Assembly: GCA_017610545.1 (NCBI GenBank)
Contig: JAFCBV010000071.1
Location: 1 to 5,980 of the forward strand
Source of the DNA: Candidatus Nanohalarchaeota archaeon
Lineage (GTDB): Archaea > EX4484-52 > B79-G9
Reading direction: 5' to 3'
DNA length: 5,980 nt
The notes below the pieces were generated by a model. The model was not told the origin of the DNA, searched no databases, and saw nothing but the letters and a program-made list of their open reading frames with translations. Within the stretch, counting starts at the first letter, position 1. The number at the start of each line of letters is the position of its first letter. A program made the translations under genes and the position numbers. This document shows positions 1 to 5,241 of the stretch, piece after piece.

Positions 1-728
1 TCAACCCCTGACGGGTGCGGCTTAATCTCCCGTGGCTCTTTTGGAAGCTCATCAACTCCGCGCGCAAAATCAAACTTTTCATTATCAGGATCCACAAAAA
101 CAAGCTTTGCAAAAGGATTCATTATCGCGGTTTCCTGTAAATACTCATACACAGACTGCTTTCCGCGAACATATCTCCCCTTCACTTCCATCTCAATCCG
201 GGTCCCGTGCCCGCTTCCGTAAACCATGTTCTCGGAAATTATTTCAGGATCATTTTTTTGTGTGTCAATTCTTAGTTCATAAATGTGTGTCTTGCCATCA
301 TTAATGCGCGAATATATTTTTGCAGGCTTTCCGGATGTCAACTGGGCATAAAGCACAGCCCCTGAGATTCCGATTCCCTGCTGCCCCCTGCTCTGACGCA
401 GGCGGTGAAACTTTGAGCCAAATAGAAGCTTGCCAAAAACATTCGGAATATTTTTTTTGACAATTCCCGGTCCATTGTCCTCTATAACAACCTTGAATCT
501 CTCGTTTTTTACTTTCAGGACCTCAATATAAACTTCAGGCAGTATGCGCGCTTCCTCGCACGCGTCAAGCGCATTGTCAACAGCCTCTCTCACAACAGTA
601 AGAAGGGACTTCTGAAGATTCTCATAACCAAGAAGGTGCTTGTTCTTTTCAAAAAACTCGGCAATAGATATTGCCTTGTGGTTTTCTGCCAACTTGTTTG
701 CATGAACCTGTTTTTCAACTGTAGCCAT
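1..728 (-). CDS. top6B: DNA topoisomerase VI subunit B, N-terminal part (runs off the left edge)
   Basis: ATPase subunit of the type IIB topoisomerase that, with the Top6A cleavage subunit, passes one duplex through another to relax and decatenate DNA in archaea. The minus strand is open from ATG at 728 to the window edge (242 complete codons). The GHKL ATPase fold is plain: N-box REAVDNALDAC at residues 47-57 (expected catalytic base E48, Mg-binding N52), G1 box DNGPG at 84-88, and the ATP-lid motif GQQGIGISGA at 115-124, followed by a GSGHGT segment. Only the ATPase domain and perhaps the beginning of the H2TH domain are here; the transducer domain lies outside the window. The ATG has an AAGGT Shine-Dalgarno-like stretch a few bases upstream. 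It starts 5 bases after the KH gene stop, so the two are almost certainly co-transcribed. A KH gene next to top6B is a familiar archaeal arrangement. No broken frame was seen. Confidence 0.96.
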   Translation of the reverse strand, partial: MATVEKQVHANKLAENHKAISIAEFFEKNKHLLGYENLQKSLLTVVREAVDNALDACEEARILPEVYIEVLKVKNERFKVVIEDNGPGIVKKNIPNVFGKLLFGSKFHRLRQSRGQQGIGISGAVLYAQLTSGKPAKIYSRINDGKTHIYELRIDTQKNDPEIISENMVYGSGHGTRIEMEVKGRYVRGKQSVYEYLQETAIMNPFAKLVFVDPDNEKFDFARGVDELPKEPREIKPHPSGV

Positions 729-733
729 AAATG

Positions 734-1246
734 TTACCTTGATGTTTTTCTTCTTTGAATTGCGCTAAATGCACTCTTGTGCGTTGCGCCGCCAAGAAGC
801 ATACTTATTGCCCCTTCAGCATCCGCAACATCATCATGCTTTCCGATTATGGAAATTGTTTTTCCATACACTGCGATTCGGGTGTTTGTCGCATATTCTA
901 TGTGTTCTTTTGATCTTCCGCCGGAACCAATTATTCTCGACTTCATACGAACAATTGTTTTCTCGCGCTCACCTACAATCTCGGGGACGTTTATTATGCT
1001 GAGCGTCTCGTCCCCGCTAAAAAGACGATATGCATCCTTTGCTGAAAAGCCGCGCCCGATTGCTTTTATCACATTCTTCAGGTTGAATACAGAGAGCGGA
1101 TCCTCACCAAAAACAGTGACATCTCCCTCGCGCGATGCTTCAATGGTGCAATTTGATTTTTTCGAAAGCTCTCTTTTGGTCCGGCCGCCAATTCCTATAA
1201 GGGCGCGAACTCTCGCTTTAGGTATACGCAAGAAGTCTTCGTTCAC
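734..1246 (-). CDS. Two-KH-domain RNA-binding protein, archaeal Dim2/Pno1 type
   Basis: A 170-residue protein with two KH modules, matching the archaeal relatives of eukaryotic Dim2/Pno1, which act in small-subunit rRNA maturation. KH1 has the GxxG loop G18-I-G-G21; KH2 has G107-S-G-G110 followed by a typical beta strand (TRIAVYGKTISIIG). The C-terminal tail is basic (QRRKTSR). The start is GTG at 1246: a strong GAGGTG Shine-Dalgarno (complement of 1252-1257) sits 5 bases before it, and the conserved LRIPK strand begins at residue 6, so nothing seems missing. A TATA box lies about 80 bases upstream, giving a leader of roughly 55 bases that contains a small hairpin. It is followed after 5 bases by top6B. 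Family assignment is firm; the role in ribosome assembly is taken from relatives. Confidence 0.92.
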   Translation of the reverse strand: MNEDFLRIPKARVRALIGIGGRTKRELSKKSNCTIEASREGDVTVFGEDPLSVFNLKNVIKAIGRGFSAKDAYRLFSGDETLSIINVPEIVGEREKTIVRMKSRIIGSGGRSKEHIEYATNTRIAVYGKTISIIGKHDDVADAEGAISMLLGGATHKSAFSAIQRRKTSR

Positions 1247-1251
1247 TCAAA

Positions 1252-1257
1252 CACCTC
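1252..1257 (-). promoter_or_regulatory. Shine-Dalgarno site deciding the GTG start of the KH gene
   Basis: On the minus strand this reads GAGGTG, close to the full archaeal anti-SD match, 5 bases before the GTG at 1246. It supports GTG over any upstream start. It contrasts with GGGP synthase and the DHH gene, which appear leaderless. Confidence 0.75.
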
Positions 1258-1273
1258 GTATGTATCTGTTTTT

Positions 1274-1290
1274 GAGATGAAAAGCATCTC
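1274..1290 (-). other. Small hairpin in the KH gene leader
   Basis: Perfect 6-bp inverted repeat GAGATG/CATCTC with a 5-base loop, 17 bases upstream of the Shine-Dalgarno site and inside the predicted leader. No U-run follows, so it is unlikely to be a terminator. It may be chance or a modest leader structure. Confidence 0.35.
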
Positions 1291-1323
1291 GGACCTGTTG
1301 TTCAAATTCATATAGGTGCCTTA

Positions 1324-1333
1324 GTTTTATAAG
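1324..1333 (-). promoter_or_regulatory. TATA box for the KH-top6B transcript
   Basis: The minus strand reads CTTATAAAAC, a near-canonical archaeal TATA element in the 104-base gap between GGGP synthase and the KH gene. The expected transcription start about 26 bases downstream (near 1302) leaves a leader of about 55 bases with a strong Shine-Dalgarno. KH and top6B can therefore be transcribed separately from GGGP synthase. No clear BRE was assigned. Confidence 0.6.
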
Positions 1334-1350
1334 CCTTAATATGTTTTGCC

Positions 1351-2121
1351 CTACCACCATGTTTTTGTATGGATTGCCTTGGCGAATTTTTTTATGTTGT
1401 CCAGAGGATCTTTTGCATCCTCGATTTTTGTTCCGACATGTATGCAATTCGCTCCGGCAGCAATAAGGCGCGATGCCTGCCTCGGAGTCTTCACACCGCC
1501 TGCAATAACTATGTTCATGTCAACGTATTTTCTCACTGCAGAGACCGTGCTTCTTGGTACGTGCTCCGGTGCACCCGACCCTGACTCAAGAATCACAAAA
1601 CGCATTCCCATATATTGGGCTGCAAGAGAATACACAACAGCAACATCCGGCTTTGCCCTCGGGATAAGGCGCGATTCCCCTATCCACCCAACAGTCTGGC
1701 CCGGCTCAAAAACAAGATATGCGGTTGGAATAGGCTCAAGCCCGTACTTCTTTATTGTGGGTGCGCCAAGAATCGGCGCTCCCGCAACCCAGTAAGGATT
1801 ACTTGAATTAAGGAGGCTCATAAAATATATGGAGTCCGCGTATTTTGTAACAGTGCCTGTGTTTCCCGGAAAAAGGTGCAGCGGAAGATCCACTTCTTCC
1901 CCAATCATCTGCGCAGCAGCATCAAGAAAAGGTCCTTGAGCACCTATCGAGCCCCCGAGCATTATGACATCAGCCCCGCCTTCATAAAGCTTCTTTGCAA
2001 GGCCAAGTGCGCGCTCAGGTGTCTGTTTTAAGGGATCGGGGTCAATAAGCCCCATAAAAACCCCTCTTCCGGAGTCTGTTATCTCATTTATGCGCTTCTC
2101 AACTTCTCCCTTGTGCTTCAT
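1351..2121 (-). CDS. (S)-3-O-geranylgeranylglyceryl phosphate synthase (GGGP synthase)
   Basis: A TIM-barrel prenyltransferase that joins geranylgeranyl diphosphate to sn-glycerol-1-phosphate, the first committed step of archaeal ether-lipid synthesis (EC 2.5.1.41). Length 256 residues, usual for the family. Visible motifs: LIDPDP at 25-30 (Mg/diphosphate side), GGSIG at 56-60, FPGNTGTV at 84-91, the SLLNSSNPYW segment at 101-110, YLVFEPG at 134-140, LESGSGAPEHVP at 177-188, AGGVKTP at 206-212, and GTKIED at 229-234, the last three forming the glycerol-phosphate-binding end of the barrel. The ATG at 2121 fits the family N-terminus and lies 28 bases from the centre of a TATA palindrome, which suggests a leaderless or near-leaderless mRNA. 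It diverges from the DHH gene and is followed by the KH gene with its own TATA box. Confidence 0.96.
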   Translation of the reverse strand: MKHKGEVEKRINEITDSGRGVFMGLIDPDPLKQTPERALGLAKKLYEGGADVIMLGGSIGAQGPFLDAAAQMIGEEVDLPLHLFPGNTGTVTKYADSIYFMSLLNSSNPYWVAGAPILGAPTIKKYGLEPIPTAYLVFEPGQTVGWIGESRLIPRAKPDVAVVYSLAAQYMGMRFVILESGSGAPEHVPRSTVSAVRKYVDMNIVIAGGVKTPRQASRLIAAGANCIHVGTKIEDAKDPLDNIKKFAKAIHTKTWW

Positions 2122-2141
2122 AGATAACGATTATCTCATTA
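2122..2141. promoter_or_regulatory. Possible operator: TTATCT repeats in the divergent gap
   Basis: Between the TATA palindrome and the GGGP synthase start lie GATAA-CGA-TTATC (5-bp inverted repeat, 2123-2135) and a second TTATC at 2138-2142, so TTATCT occurs twice in direct orientation. In such AT-rich sequence this may be chance; a regulator site overlapping the transcription start is the alternative. Confidence 0.2.
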
Positions 2142-2142
2142 T

Positions 2143-2155
2143 CTATTTAAAATAG
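2143..2155. promoter_or_regulatory. Palindromic TATA element serving a divergent promoter pair
   Basis: CTATTTAAAATAG is a perfect 13-base odd palindrome centred at 2149. The centre is 28 bases from the GGGP synthase ATG (2121, minus) and 26 bases from the DHH ATG (2175, plus). That is the TATA-to-start distance expected for archaeal promoters, so one TBP site could drive both genes, each with essentially no leader. Position and symmetry are seen directly; dual use is inference. Confidence 0.6.
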
Positions 2156-2174
2156 AATCCCCACCAGTTTTTTA

Positions 2175-3170
2175 ATGGAATTAACAGATGAATCATTAAA
2201 AGAGGCAACTCTTAAAGTAAAAACGCTGCTTGAAACAAACAGGCGCGCAACAGTCATTGTTCACCACAATGCAGACCCTGATGCAATTGGCAGCGCGGTT
2301 GCACTTGCGCAAGCACTTTCGCAATTCAAAGTAAAATGCACAGTCCTTGCTCCGGCAGACATAAGCCGCCAGTCAATGGCTATTCTTTCAAAATACCCAT
2401 ATCCGATTCAGGAAAAAGCAGAACTGGAAAGCCTTGTATTCATAGTTGATTCTTCTTCAAAAGAACAGGTGCCTGTAGACATACCAAAAGAATGCAGTGT
2501 TGTGCTAATAGATCATCATCGACCGGGAAACCTTGCAAAAATAGCAGATATCTCAATAGTTGACTCCACTTCTCACTCAACAGCAGGCCTTGTGCTTTCA
2601 GTTCTAAAAGAGCTTGGCGCAAACCTTACGCGCGAGATACGGTTCTTTCTGCTTACAGGCCTTGTTGCAGACACAGCGTTTCTCAGGAAAGCCTCAAGAA
2701 ATGATTTAAAAAAAGCTGTTGAGCTGTCAGAAGACATTGAACTAAGTGACGTTTTTTCAGCCCTGAGTGCTGAAGAAGAAGTCTCAGAAAGAATTGCAAA
2801 ACTACAATCAGCAAAGCGCCTTGAGCTTTACAGGATTAATGATTTTTTGATAGCATTCTCGCATATTGGCTCATTTGAATCACGCTCAGCACTAAGCCTT
2901 GTTAAATCAGGTGCAGACATTGCAATTGTATTCAACCTCCAAAAAAAAGAACTCCGCCTATCAGGCAGGATGCGAAGCAGTGTGCCTGAAAGACTGGACC
3001 TTGCGCGCGTCTTTCGGTCTTTGGATAAAATAATAGAAGGTGGCGGAGGCGGCCACAGGACTGCTGCATCTGCTAATGGCAAAAATACGAAAAGTATAAG
3101 TGCAGCAAAATACAATCTTCTTTCGTACTTCGAAAAAATCCTTGCCAAAAAGGCAAAAAAGATTTTGTGA
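2175..3170 (+). CDS. DHH/DHHA1 family phosphoesterase (RecJ/NrnA-like nuclease)
   Basis: A 331-residue DHH-superfamily protein. The N-terminal catalytic domain has HNADPDAIGS at 31-40 (metal ligands D34 and D36), D92 in FIVDSSS, the family signature D113-H114-H115 in LIDHHRPG, and D166 in GLVADT. The C-terminal DHHA1 domain has the glycine-rich substrate loop GGGGGH at 289-294 followed by RTAAS. The enzymes use Mn to hydrolyse phosphodiester bonds in short oligonucleotides, cyclic dinucleotides or single-stranded DNA. The window does not show which substrate applies here; length and domain order suit an archaeal NrnA/RecJ-like exonuclease without extra domains. ATG at 2175 is 26 bases from a TATA element, so it is probably leaderless. 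DUF116 follows 11 bases downstream, likely in one operon. Confidence 0.9.
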   Translation: MELTDESLKEATLKVKTLLETNRRATVIVHHNADPDAIGSAVALAQALSQFKVKCTVLAPADISRQSMAILSKYPYPIQEKAELESLVFIVDSSSKEQVPVDIPKECSVVLIDHHRPGNLAKIADISIVDSTSHSTAGLVLSVLKELGANLTREIRFFLLTGLVADTAFLRKASRNDLKKAVELSEDIELSDVFSALSAEEEVSERIAKLQSAKRLELYRINDFLIAFSHIGSFESRSALSLVKSGADIAIVFNLQKKELRLSGRMRSSVPERLDLARVFRSLDKIIEGGGGGHRTAASANGKNTKSISAAKYNLLSYFEKILAKKAKKIL

Positions 3171-3181
3171 GCTGTTAATAA

Positions 3182-3712
3182 ATGGATAATCTTGTCAGGC
3201 GCCTGCTTGAGTTGGGAGTTGATGTCGGCACAAAAAGCGCCCTAAAATCCGCCCTTGCACTAATTGGTAAAAGCGATGCTCCTGTTGACGAAATTTATGT
3301 TAAGATAAAAAACGAGTTAAACGCACCACGAATAAAAGAAATTCCAACGAACAAAAGAATCCTTTTTCTTTCGCACTGCCTTAGAAACAGCAAAAAATGT
3401 AAAGCCGAAATGAATGGTTGGGGATACGAGTGCAGGCATTGCGGAGCATGCCAGATTTCAGAGATAATAAAGTATGCAGAAAAACTCGGGTACTCTGTTT
3501 TTGTGGTTCCCGGCGGAAGCATGGTTTTCAAGATCATAACAAAGAAAAAGCCAAAGGCCGTTATGGGTGTTGCCTGCTATGTCGAACTTGAGCAGGCAAT
3601 GGAGACTGCAGGGCGCCTTGGACTGCCGAATATGGGCACCCCACTATCAAAAGACGGGTGCAAAGACACAAACGTTGATGTAAAGAAAGTTTTTTCAATG
3701 CTGCGCACGTAG
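3182..3712 (+). CDS. DUF116 family cysteine-rich protein
   Basis: A 176-residue protein matching DUF116, an uncharacterised family in archaea and some anaerobic bacteria. The N-terminal 55 residues are helical and variable. The conserved core begins at LSHCLR (C66) and includes C73, the C84-x2-C87-x2-C90 cluster in ECRHCGAC, VPGGSMV at 109-115, GVACYVE (C132), and the C-terminal KDGC (C160). Seven cysteines with the CxxCxxC spacing make an Fe-S cluster or zinc site likely; that is inference, since the biochemical role is unknown. No signal peptide or membrane segment is visible. It starts 11 bases after the DHH gene in the same orientation, with a poor Shine-Dalgarno, so it probably depends on transcription from the DHH promoter. 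A weak terminator-like hairpin with T-runs follows. Confidence 0.85.
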   Translation: MDNLVRRLLELGVDVGTKSALKSALALIGKSDAPVDEIYVKIKNELNAPRIKEIPTNKRILFLSHCLRNSKKCKAEMNGWGYECRHCGACQISEIIKYAEKLGYSVFVVPGGSMVFKIITKKKPKAVMGVACYVELEQAMETAGRLGLPNMGTPLSKDGCKDTNVDVKKVFSMLRT

Positions 3713-3714
3713 AT

Positions 3715-3757
3715 TCTGTGAGATATCCTGCACAGAGTTGCGCTTTTCAGGCTTTTT
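3715..3757 (+). terminator. Probable terminator of the DHH-DUF116 operon
   Basis: TCTGTG (3715-3720) pairs with CACAGA (3731-3736) around a 10-base loop, followed by T-runs at 3744-3747 and 3753-3757. Archaeal termination relies mainly on T-rich tracts, so the T-runs carry more weight than the weak hairpin. Confidence 0.4.
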
Positions 3758-3789
3758 ACTACCGATTTACGTTTTGTGCACATAAAAAA

Positions 3790-3800
3790 GGTTTATAACG
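3790..3800 (+). promoter_or_regulatory. TATA box of tRNA-Gly
   Basis: GGTTTATAACG is centred about 28 bases before G1 of the tRNA at 3823, the expected distance for an archaeal promoter. It is the clearest promoter in front of the tRNA cluster. Confidence 0.6.
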
Positions 3801-3822
3801 TTTTTGACTTAAACATTGCTGT

Positions 3823-3964
3823 GCGTTCGTGGTCTAGTGGTATGATGTTGGCCTTCCAAGCCGACGGCCCGGGTTCGATTGATGTGTAGTGGTTCATGAT
3901 TCATAACCGCTCAGAAAACGTTGATATTTCCACTGCTTCATGTCTGAATATCCCGGCGAACGCA
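3823..3964 (+). tRNA. tRNA-Gly(TCC) with a 71-base intron in the T loop (59/60)
   Basis: 5' exon 3823-3879, intron 3880-3950, 3' exon 3951-3964. Acceptor GCGTTCG (3823-3829) pairs with CGAACGC (3957-3963), discriminator A3964. The anticodon stem TTGGC/GCCGA holds loop CTTCCAA with anticodon TCC at 3855-3857, reading GGA/GGG. The T stem CCGGG (3869-3873) pairs with CCCGG (3952-3956), but the T loop is broken after TTCGAT. The break fits a bulge-helix-bulge: central helix TTCG (3874-3877) with TGAA (3945-3948, one G-U), bulges ATT and TAT, and an intron helix GATGTG (3881-3886) with CATGTC (3939-3944), continued by AGTGG/CCACT. Cutting after the second base of each bulge gives loop TTCGATT and a normal 71-base tRNA. 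Introns at 59/60 are known in some archaeal tRNAs but rarer than 37/38. CCA is not encoded. Confidence 0.93.
3880..3950 (+). other. Archaeal tRNA intron in the T loop of tRNA-Gly
   Basis: The 71-base intron begins with TGATG and ends with GAATA. Its ends form two stacked helices (6 bp with two G-U wobbles, then 5 bp AGTGG/CCACT after a CTT bulge), leaving an apical loop of about 37 bases rich in A and T with no ORF or second structure that I could identify. Splice points are set by the bulge-helix-bulge described for the tRNA and are inferred, not proven. Confidence 0.85.
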
Positions 3965-3978
3965 TATATTGCAACCCG

Positions 3979-3984
3979 TTTTTT
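3979..3984 (+). terminator. T-run terminator after tRNA-Gly
   Basis: Six consecutive T bases 15 nt after the tRNA-Gly discriminator base, the usual archaeal signal. The stretch 3965-4034 otherwise holds an imperfect hairpin (GCCGGC 3990-3995 with GCTGGC 4005-4010) and AT-rich sequence that may hold the tRNA-Val promoter (CATAAAAT at 3997-4004 or AATTAAAA at 4012-4019); I cannot choose between them. Confidence 0.45.
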
Positions 3985-4034
3985 GGCAAGCCGGCGCATA
4001 AAATGCTGGCGAATTAAAAAAAGTATTGGGTTGT

Positions 4035-4106
4035 GGACCGGTAGTCTAGCGGTATGACGTCGCCTTGACGTGGCGAAGGTCCCAGGTTCAAATCCTGGTC
4101 GGTCCA
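4035..4106 (+). tRNA. tRNA-Val(GAC)
   Basis: 72-base cloverleaf without intron. Acceptor GGACCGG pairs with TCGGTCC (one G-U at 7/66), discriminator A4106. D arm GTCT/TGAC, anticodon stem TCGCC/GGCGA with loop TTGACGT and anticodon GAC at 4067-4069, T arm CCAGG-TTCAAAT-CCTGG. It reads GUC/GUU. G at position 37 is unusual. A73 agrees with valine; aspartate tRNAs have GTC and G73. CCA is not encoded. The structured repeat array starts on the next base (4107), as it does after tRNA-Val(CAC), and the D arm and anticodon arm resemble that gene, so the two Val tRNAs with their arrays are probably paralogous. Confidence 0.95.
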
Positions 4107-4168
4107 TCTACGGCGAGTGAGTCCGAAACCGGTATGCTCAATTCGGTTTCGAAGTGAACCGCCGGAGA
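4107..4168 (+). repeat. Structured hairpin element, copy 1 (array 1)
   Basis: P1: TCT (4107-4109) with AGA (4166-4168), an A-G mismatch, then CGGCG (4111-4115) with CGCCG (4160-4164). Bulged A4116. G-C and U-A pairs, then tandem G-A/A-G (4119-4120 with 4156-4157). P2a: GTC (4121-4123) against AGT (4153-4155), two G-U wobbles and a C-A mismatch, the weakest of the four copies. Bulged A4152. P2b: perfect 8 bp CGAAACCG (4124-4131) with CGGTTTCG (4144-4151). The 12-base loop contains GCTCA (4136-4140). It begins directly after the discriminator of tRNA-Val(GAC). No known RNA family was recognised. Confidence 0.75.
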
Positions 4169-4210
4169 GCTTGAAAAGCATAACCAATATCGTTCAAGGA
4201 TTTTCATGAT
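4165..4210 (+). repeat. Conserved linker hairpin after copy 1
   Basis: TGAAAA (4172-4177) pairs with TTTTCA (4201-4206) around 23 bases that begin GCATAACCAA. The AGCTTGAAAAGC part could instead fold as a 4-bp hairpin with a GAA loop. The same linker follows the other three copies and is the best-conserved primary sequence of the repeat. Confidence 0.65.
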
Positions 4211-4271
4211 TTTTGATGGATGAGTCCGAAAGCGATACGCTCGCAACGCTTTCGAGACGAACCATCAAAAA
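4210..4271 (+). repeat. Structured hairpin element, copy 2 (array 1)
   Basis: P1: perfect 10 bp TTTTTGATGG (4210-4219) with CCATCAAAAA (4262-4271). Bulged A4220, a U-A pair (4221/4261), tandem G-A/A-G (4222-4223 with 4259-4260), P2a GTC/GAC (4224-4226 with 4256-4258), bulged A4255, P2b perfect 8 bp CGAAAGCG (4227-4234) with CGCTTTCG (4247-4254), and a 12-base loop with GCTCG (4239-4243). The G-C pair present beside the bulged A in the other copies is missing here. It starts 104 bases after the equivalent point of copy 1. Confidence 0.78.
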
Positions 4272-4310
4272 GCCTGAAAAGCTTAACCAAAAGTACAGTA
4301 GATTTTCAGG
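4271..4310 (+). repeat. Conserved linker hairpin after copy 2
   Basis: CCTGAAAA (4273-4280) pairs perfectly over 8 bp with TTTTCAGG (4303-4310). The other copies have CTTGAAAA with TTTTCATG, a T-T mismatch at the second pair, so this copy has the strongest version. The loop begins GCTTAACCAA. Confidence 0.65.
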
Positions 4311-4312
4311 AT

Positions 4313-4333
4313 TTTCCAAACGAAGTTTGGAAA
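4313..4333 (+). repeat. Terminal hairpin closing array 1
   Basis: TTTCCAAAC (4313-4321) and GTTTGGAAA (4325-4333) form a perfect 9-bp stem with a GAA loop, where a third copy of the element would begin. It lacks the tandem G-A core. No T-run follows, so a processing boundary or stop structure is possible but unproven. CTTATAG at 4335-4341, centred 32 bases before tRNA-Glu, is a weak TATA candidate. Confidence 0.6.
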
Positions 4334-4369
4334 CCTTATAGCGCAAGTGATGGCTCGCTCATTAAAAAC

Positions 4370-4443
4370 GCTCCTGTAGTCTAGCCCGGTAAGGATGCGA
4401 GACTCTCACTCTCGAGACCTGGGTTCAAATCCCAGCAGGAGCA
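4370..4443 (+). tRNA. tRNA-Glu(CTC)
   Basis: 74-base cloverleaf without intron. Acceptor GCTCCTG pairs perfectly with CAGGAGC, discriminator A4443. D arm GTCT/GGAT, anticodon stem CGAGA/TCTCG with loop CTCTCAC and anticodon CTC at 4405-4407 (codon GAG), T arm CTGGG-TTCAAAT-CCCAG. CCA is not encoded. A 6-bp hairpin follows 7 bases later and the HAD gene starts 51 bases downstream, so read-through into that gene is possible. Confidence 0.95.
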
Positions 4444-4450
4444 TACATTA

Positions 4451-4468
4451 GCACGGCAGACACCGTGC
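4451..4468 (+). terminator. Hairpin between tRNA-Glu and the HAD gene (terminator or processing site)
   Basis: GCACGG (4451-4456) pairs perfectly with CCGTGC (4463-4468) around CAGACA. No T-run follows, so a terminator role is weakly supported; it may be a tRNA trailer structure. Confidence 0.35.
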
Positions 4469-4478
4469 CAATTAATTC

Positions 4479-4491
4479 TTCACGAAGTGAA
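4479..4491 (+). promoter_or_regulatory. Hairpin covering the ribosome-binding region of the HAD gene
   Basis: TTCAC (4479-4483) pairs with GTGAA (4487-4491) around a GAA loop. The 3' arm contains the only Shine-Dalgarno-like bases (GTGA) before ATG 4495, so folding would hide them. Short and possibly chance. Confidence 0.3.
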
Positions 4492-4494
4492 AAA

Positions 4495-5154
4495 ATGTAC
4501 AAAGCAATAATTTTCGACTTTGACGGCGTGCTTGTAAACACCACAGGCAACTACGTAAAAGCATTCCATAAAATTGAAGCACACAACCTAACCGCAGATG
4601 ACAACGAACTCAAAAGCCATTTCGGCAAACCCGTTTTAAACATAATGGCCACGTGTGTATTGAAAACAGACAGAATAGAAGACGCACAACAACTGGCTTC
4701 AGAATTTCACGAGGAAGTTTCAAGAAAATGGTTCCTGGACGACATGGCACTTTTTCCAAAAACAGAGAACATTCTTCAGGAGTTAAAAAAACAGGGCTTT
4801 CTTCTTTCAATAGCATCCGGCACAAACAGCACCTTTTTAATTAAATTTCTGGATTATCTTAAAATCAGAAAATATTTCAGCGTTGTTTTAGGAAGCAGTG
4901 ATGTCAAAAACTGCAAGCCATACCCTGATATAGCCCTCAAGGCACTTGACTCACTTGGTGTAACTGCACAAGATGCATTATACATCGGCGATGCAGAAGC
5001 CGATGTTTCCGTGGCAAAAGGGGCAGGTATCGCCTCTGCAATCGTGCTTACAGGGGTTTTAAACAGAAAAGAAGCTGAAGATCTGTCCCCGGATTATATT
5101 CTTAAAGATTTAAGCGAAATATGGAGGATATTAGGTAAAGCAGCGAGTAGTTAG
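4495..5154 (+). CDS. HAD-family hydrolase, phosphoglycolate-phosphatase-like
   Basis: A 219-residue haloacid-dehalogenase-superfamily phosphatase with a helical type I cap. Motif I FDFDG has nucleophile D8 and acid/base D10; motif II is S108 in SIASGT; motif III is K141 in CKPYPD; motif IV is GDAEAD with Mg ligands D166 and D170. The layout matches Gph/beta-phosphoglucomutase-type enzymes acting on small phosphorylated metabolites; the substrate cannot be read from sequence. I chose ATG 4495 (MYKAIIFDFDG) over the in-frame GTG 30 bases upstream, because the family begins directly with the motif I strand and the GTG lies in a hairpin arm. The gene sits alone between tRNA-Glu and tRNA-Leu. No convincing TATA box was found, so transcription may come from tRNA-Glu. 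Confidence 0.9.
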   Translation: MYKAIIFDFDGVLVNTTGNYVKAFHKIEAHNLTADDNELKSHFGKPVLNIMATCVLKTDRIEDAQQLASEFHEEVSRKWFLDDMALFPKTENILQELKKQGFLLSIASGTNSTFLIKFLDYLKIRKYFSVVLGSSDVKNCKPYPDIALKALDSLGVTAQDALYIGDAEADVSVAKGAGIASAIVLTGVLNRKEAEDLSPDYILKDLSEIWRILGKAASS

Positions 5155-5199
5155 TAGCGAGATATGTTGGATAAATTGGCTAAGGGGTTTAACGTCTTG

Positions 5200-5221
5200 T
5201 CGTTACCTCAAAACTCGTTAC
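5200..5221 (+). repeat. Short direct repeat upstream of tRNA-Leu
   Basis: TCGTTAC occurs at 5200-5206 and 5215-5221, 15 bases apart. The gap 5155-5241 otherwise shows no gene and no clear TATA box at the distance expected for tRNA-Leu. Could be chance. Confidence 0.25.
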
Positions 5222-5241
5222 GGAACCAATAACATAGCGGC

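Noticed and set aside
777..1280. Plus-strand ORF of 167 codons opposite the KH gene.
   Set aside because: A shadow of the KH coding strand; the minus strand gives a clear two-KH protein with a strong Shine-Dalgarno.
1247..1447. Minus-strand ORF of 66 codons between GGGP synthase and KH.
   Set aside because: It overlaps the GGGP synthase end out of frame, covers the TATA box and leader of the KH gene, and has no start signal or family likeness.
2828..3148. Minus-strand ORF of 106 codons inside the DHH gene.
   Set aside because: Opposite the conserved DHHA1 domain; its proline run is the complement of the GGGGG motif.
3823..3964. tRNA-Gly as a pseudogene cut by an insertion.
   Set aside because: Every stem is intact once the 71 bases are removed, and the junction forms a proper bulge-helix-bulge, so an intron explains it better.
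3901..4107. Minus-strand ORF of 68 codons opposite tRNA-Val(GAC).
   Set aside because: It is antisense to a firm tRNA gene; its FEPGTF-like peptide is a common artefact of translating antisense tRNA sequence.
4116..4261. Hammerhead-ribozyme likeness: YGA, a stem, then GAR resembles the GA core of hammerhead domain II.
   Set aside because: The conserved CUGA turn, the third stem and the cleavage-site UH are missing. The element is a two-way hairpin, not a three-way junction.
4465..4494. Upstream GTG start for the HAD gene, adding 10 residues.
   Set aside because: The GTG lies in a hairpin arm, the added residues are not family-like, and ATG 4495 places the motif I strand at the N-terminus as usual.
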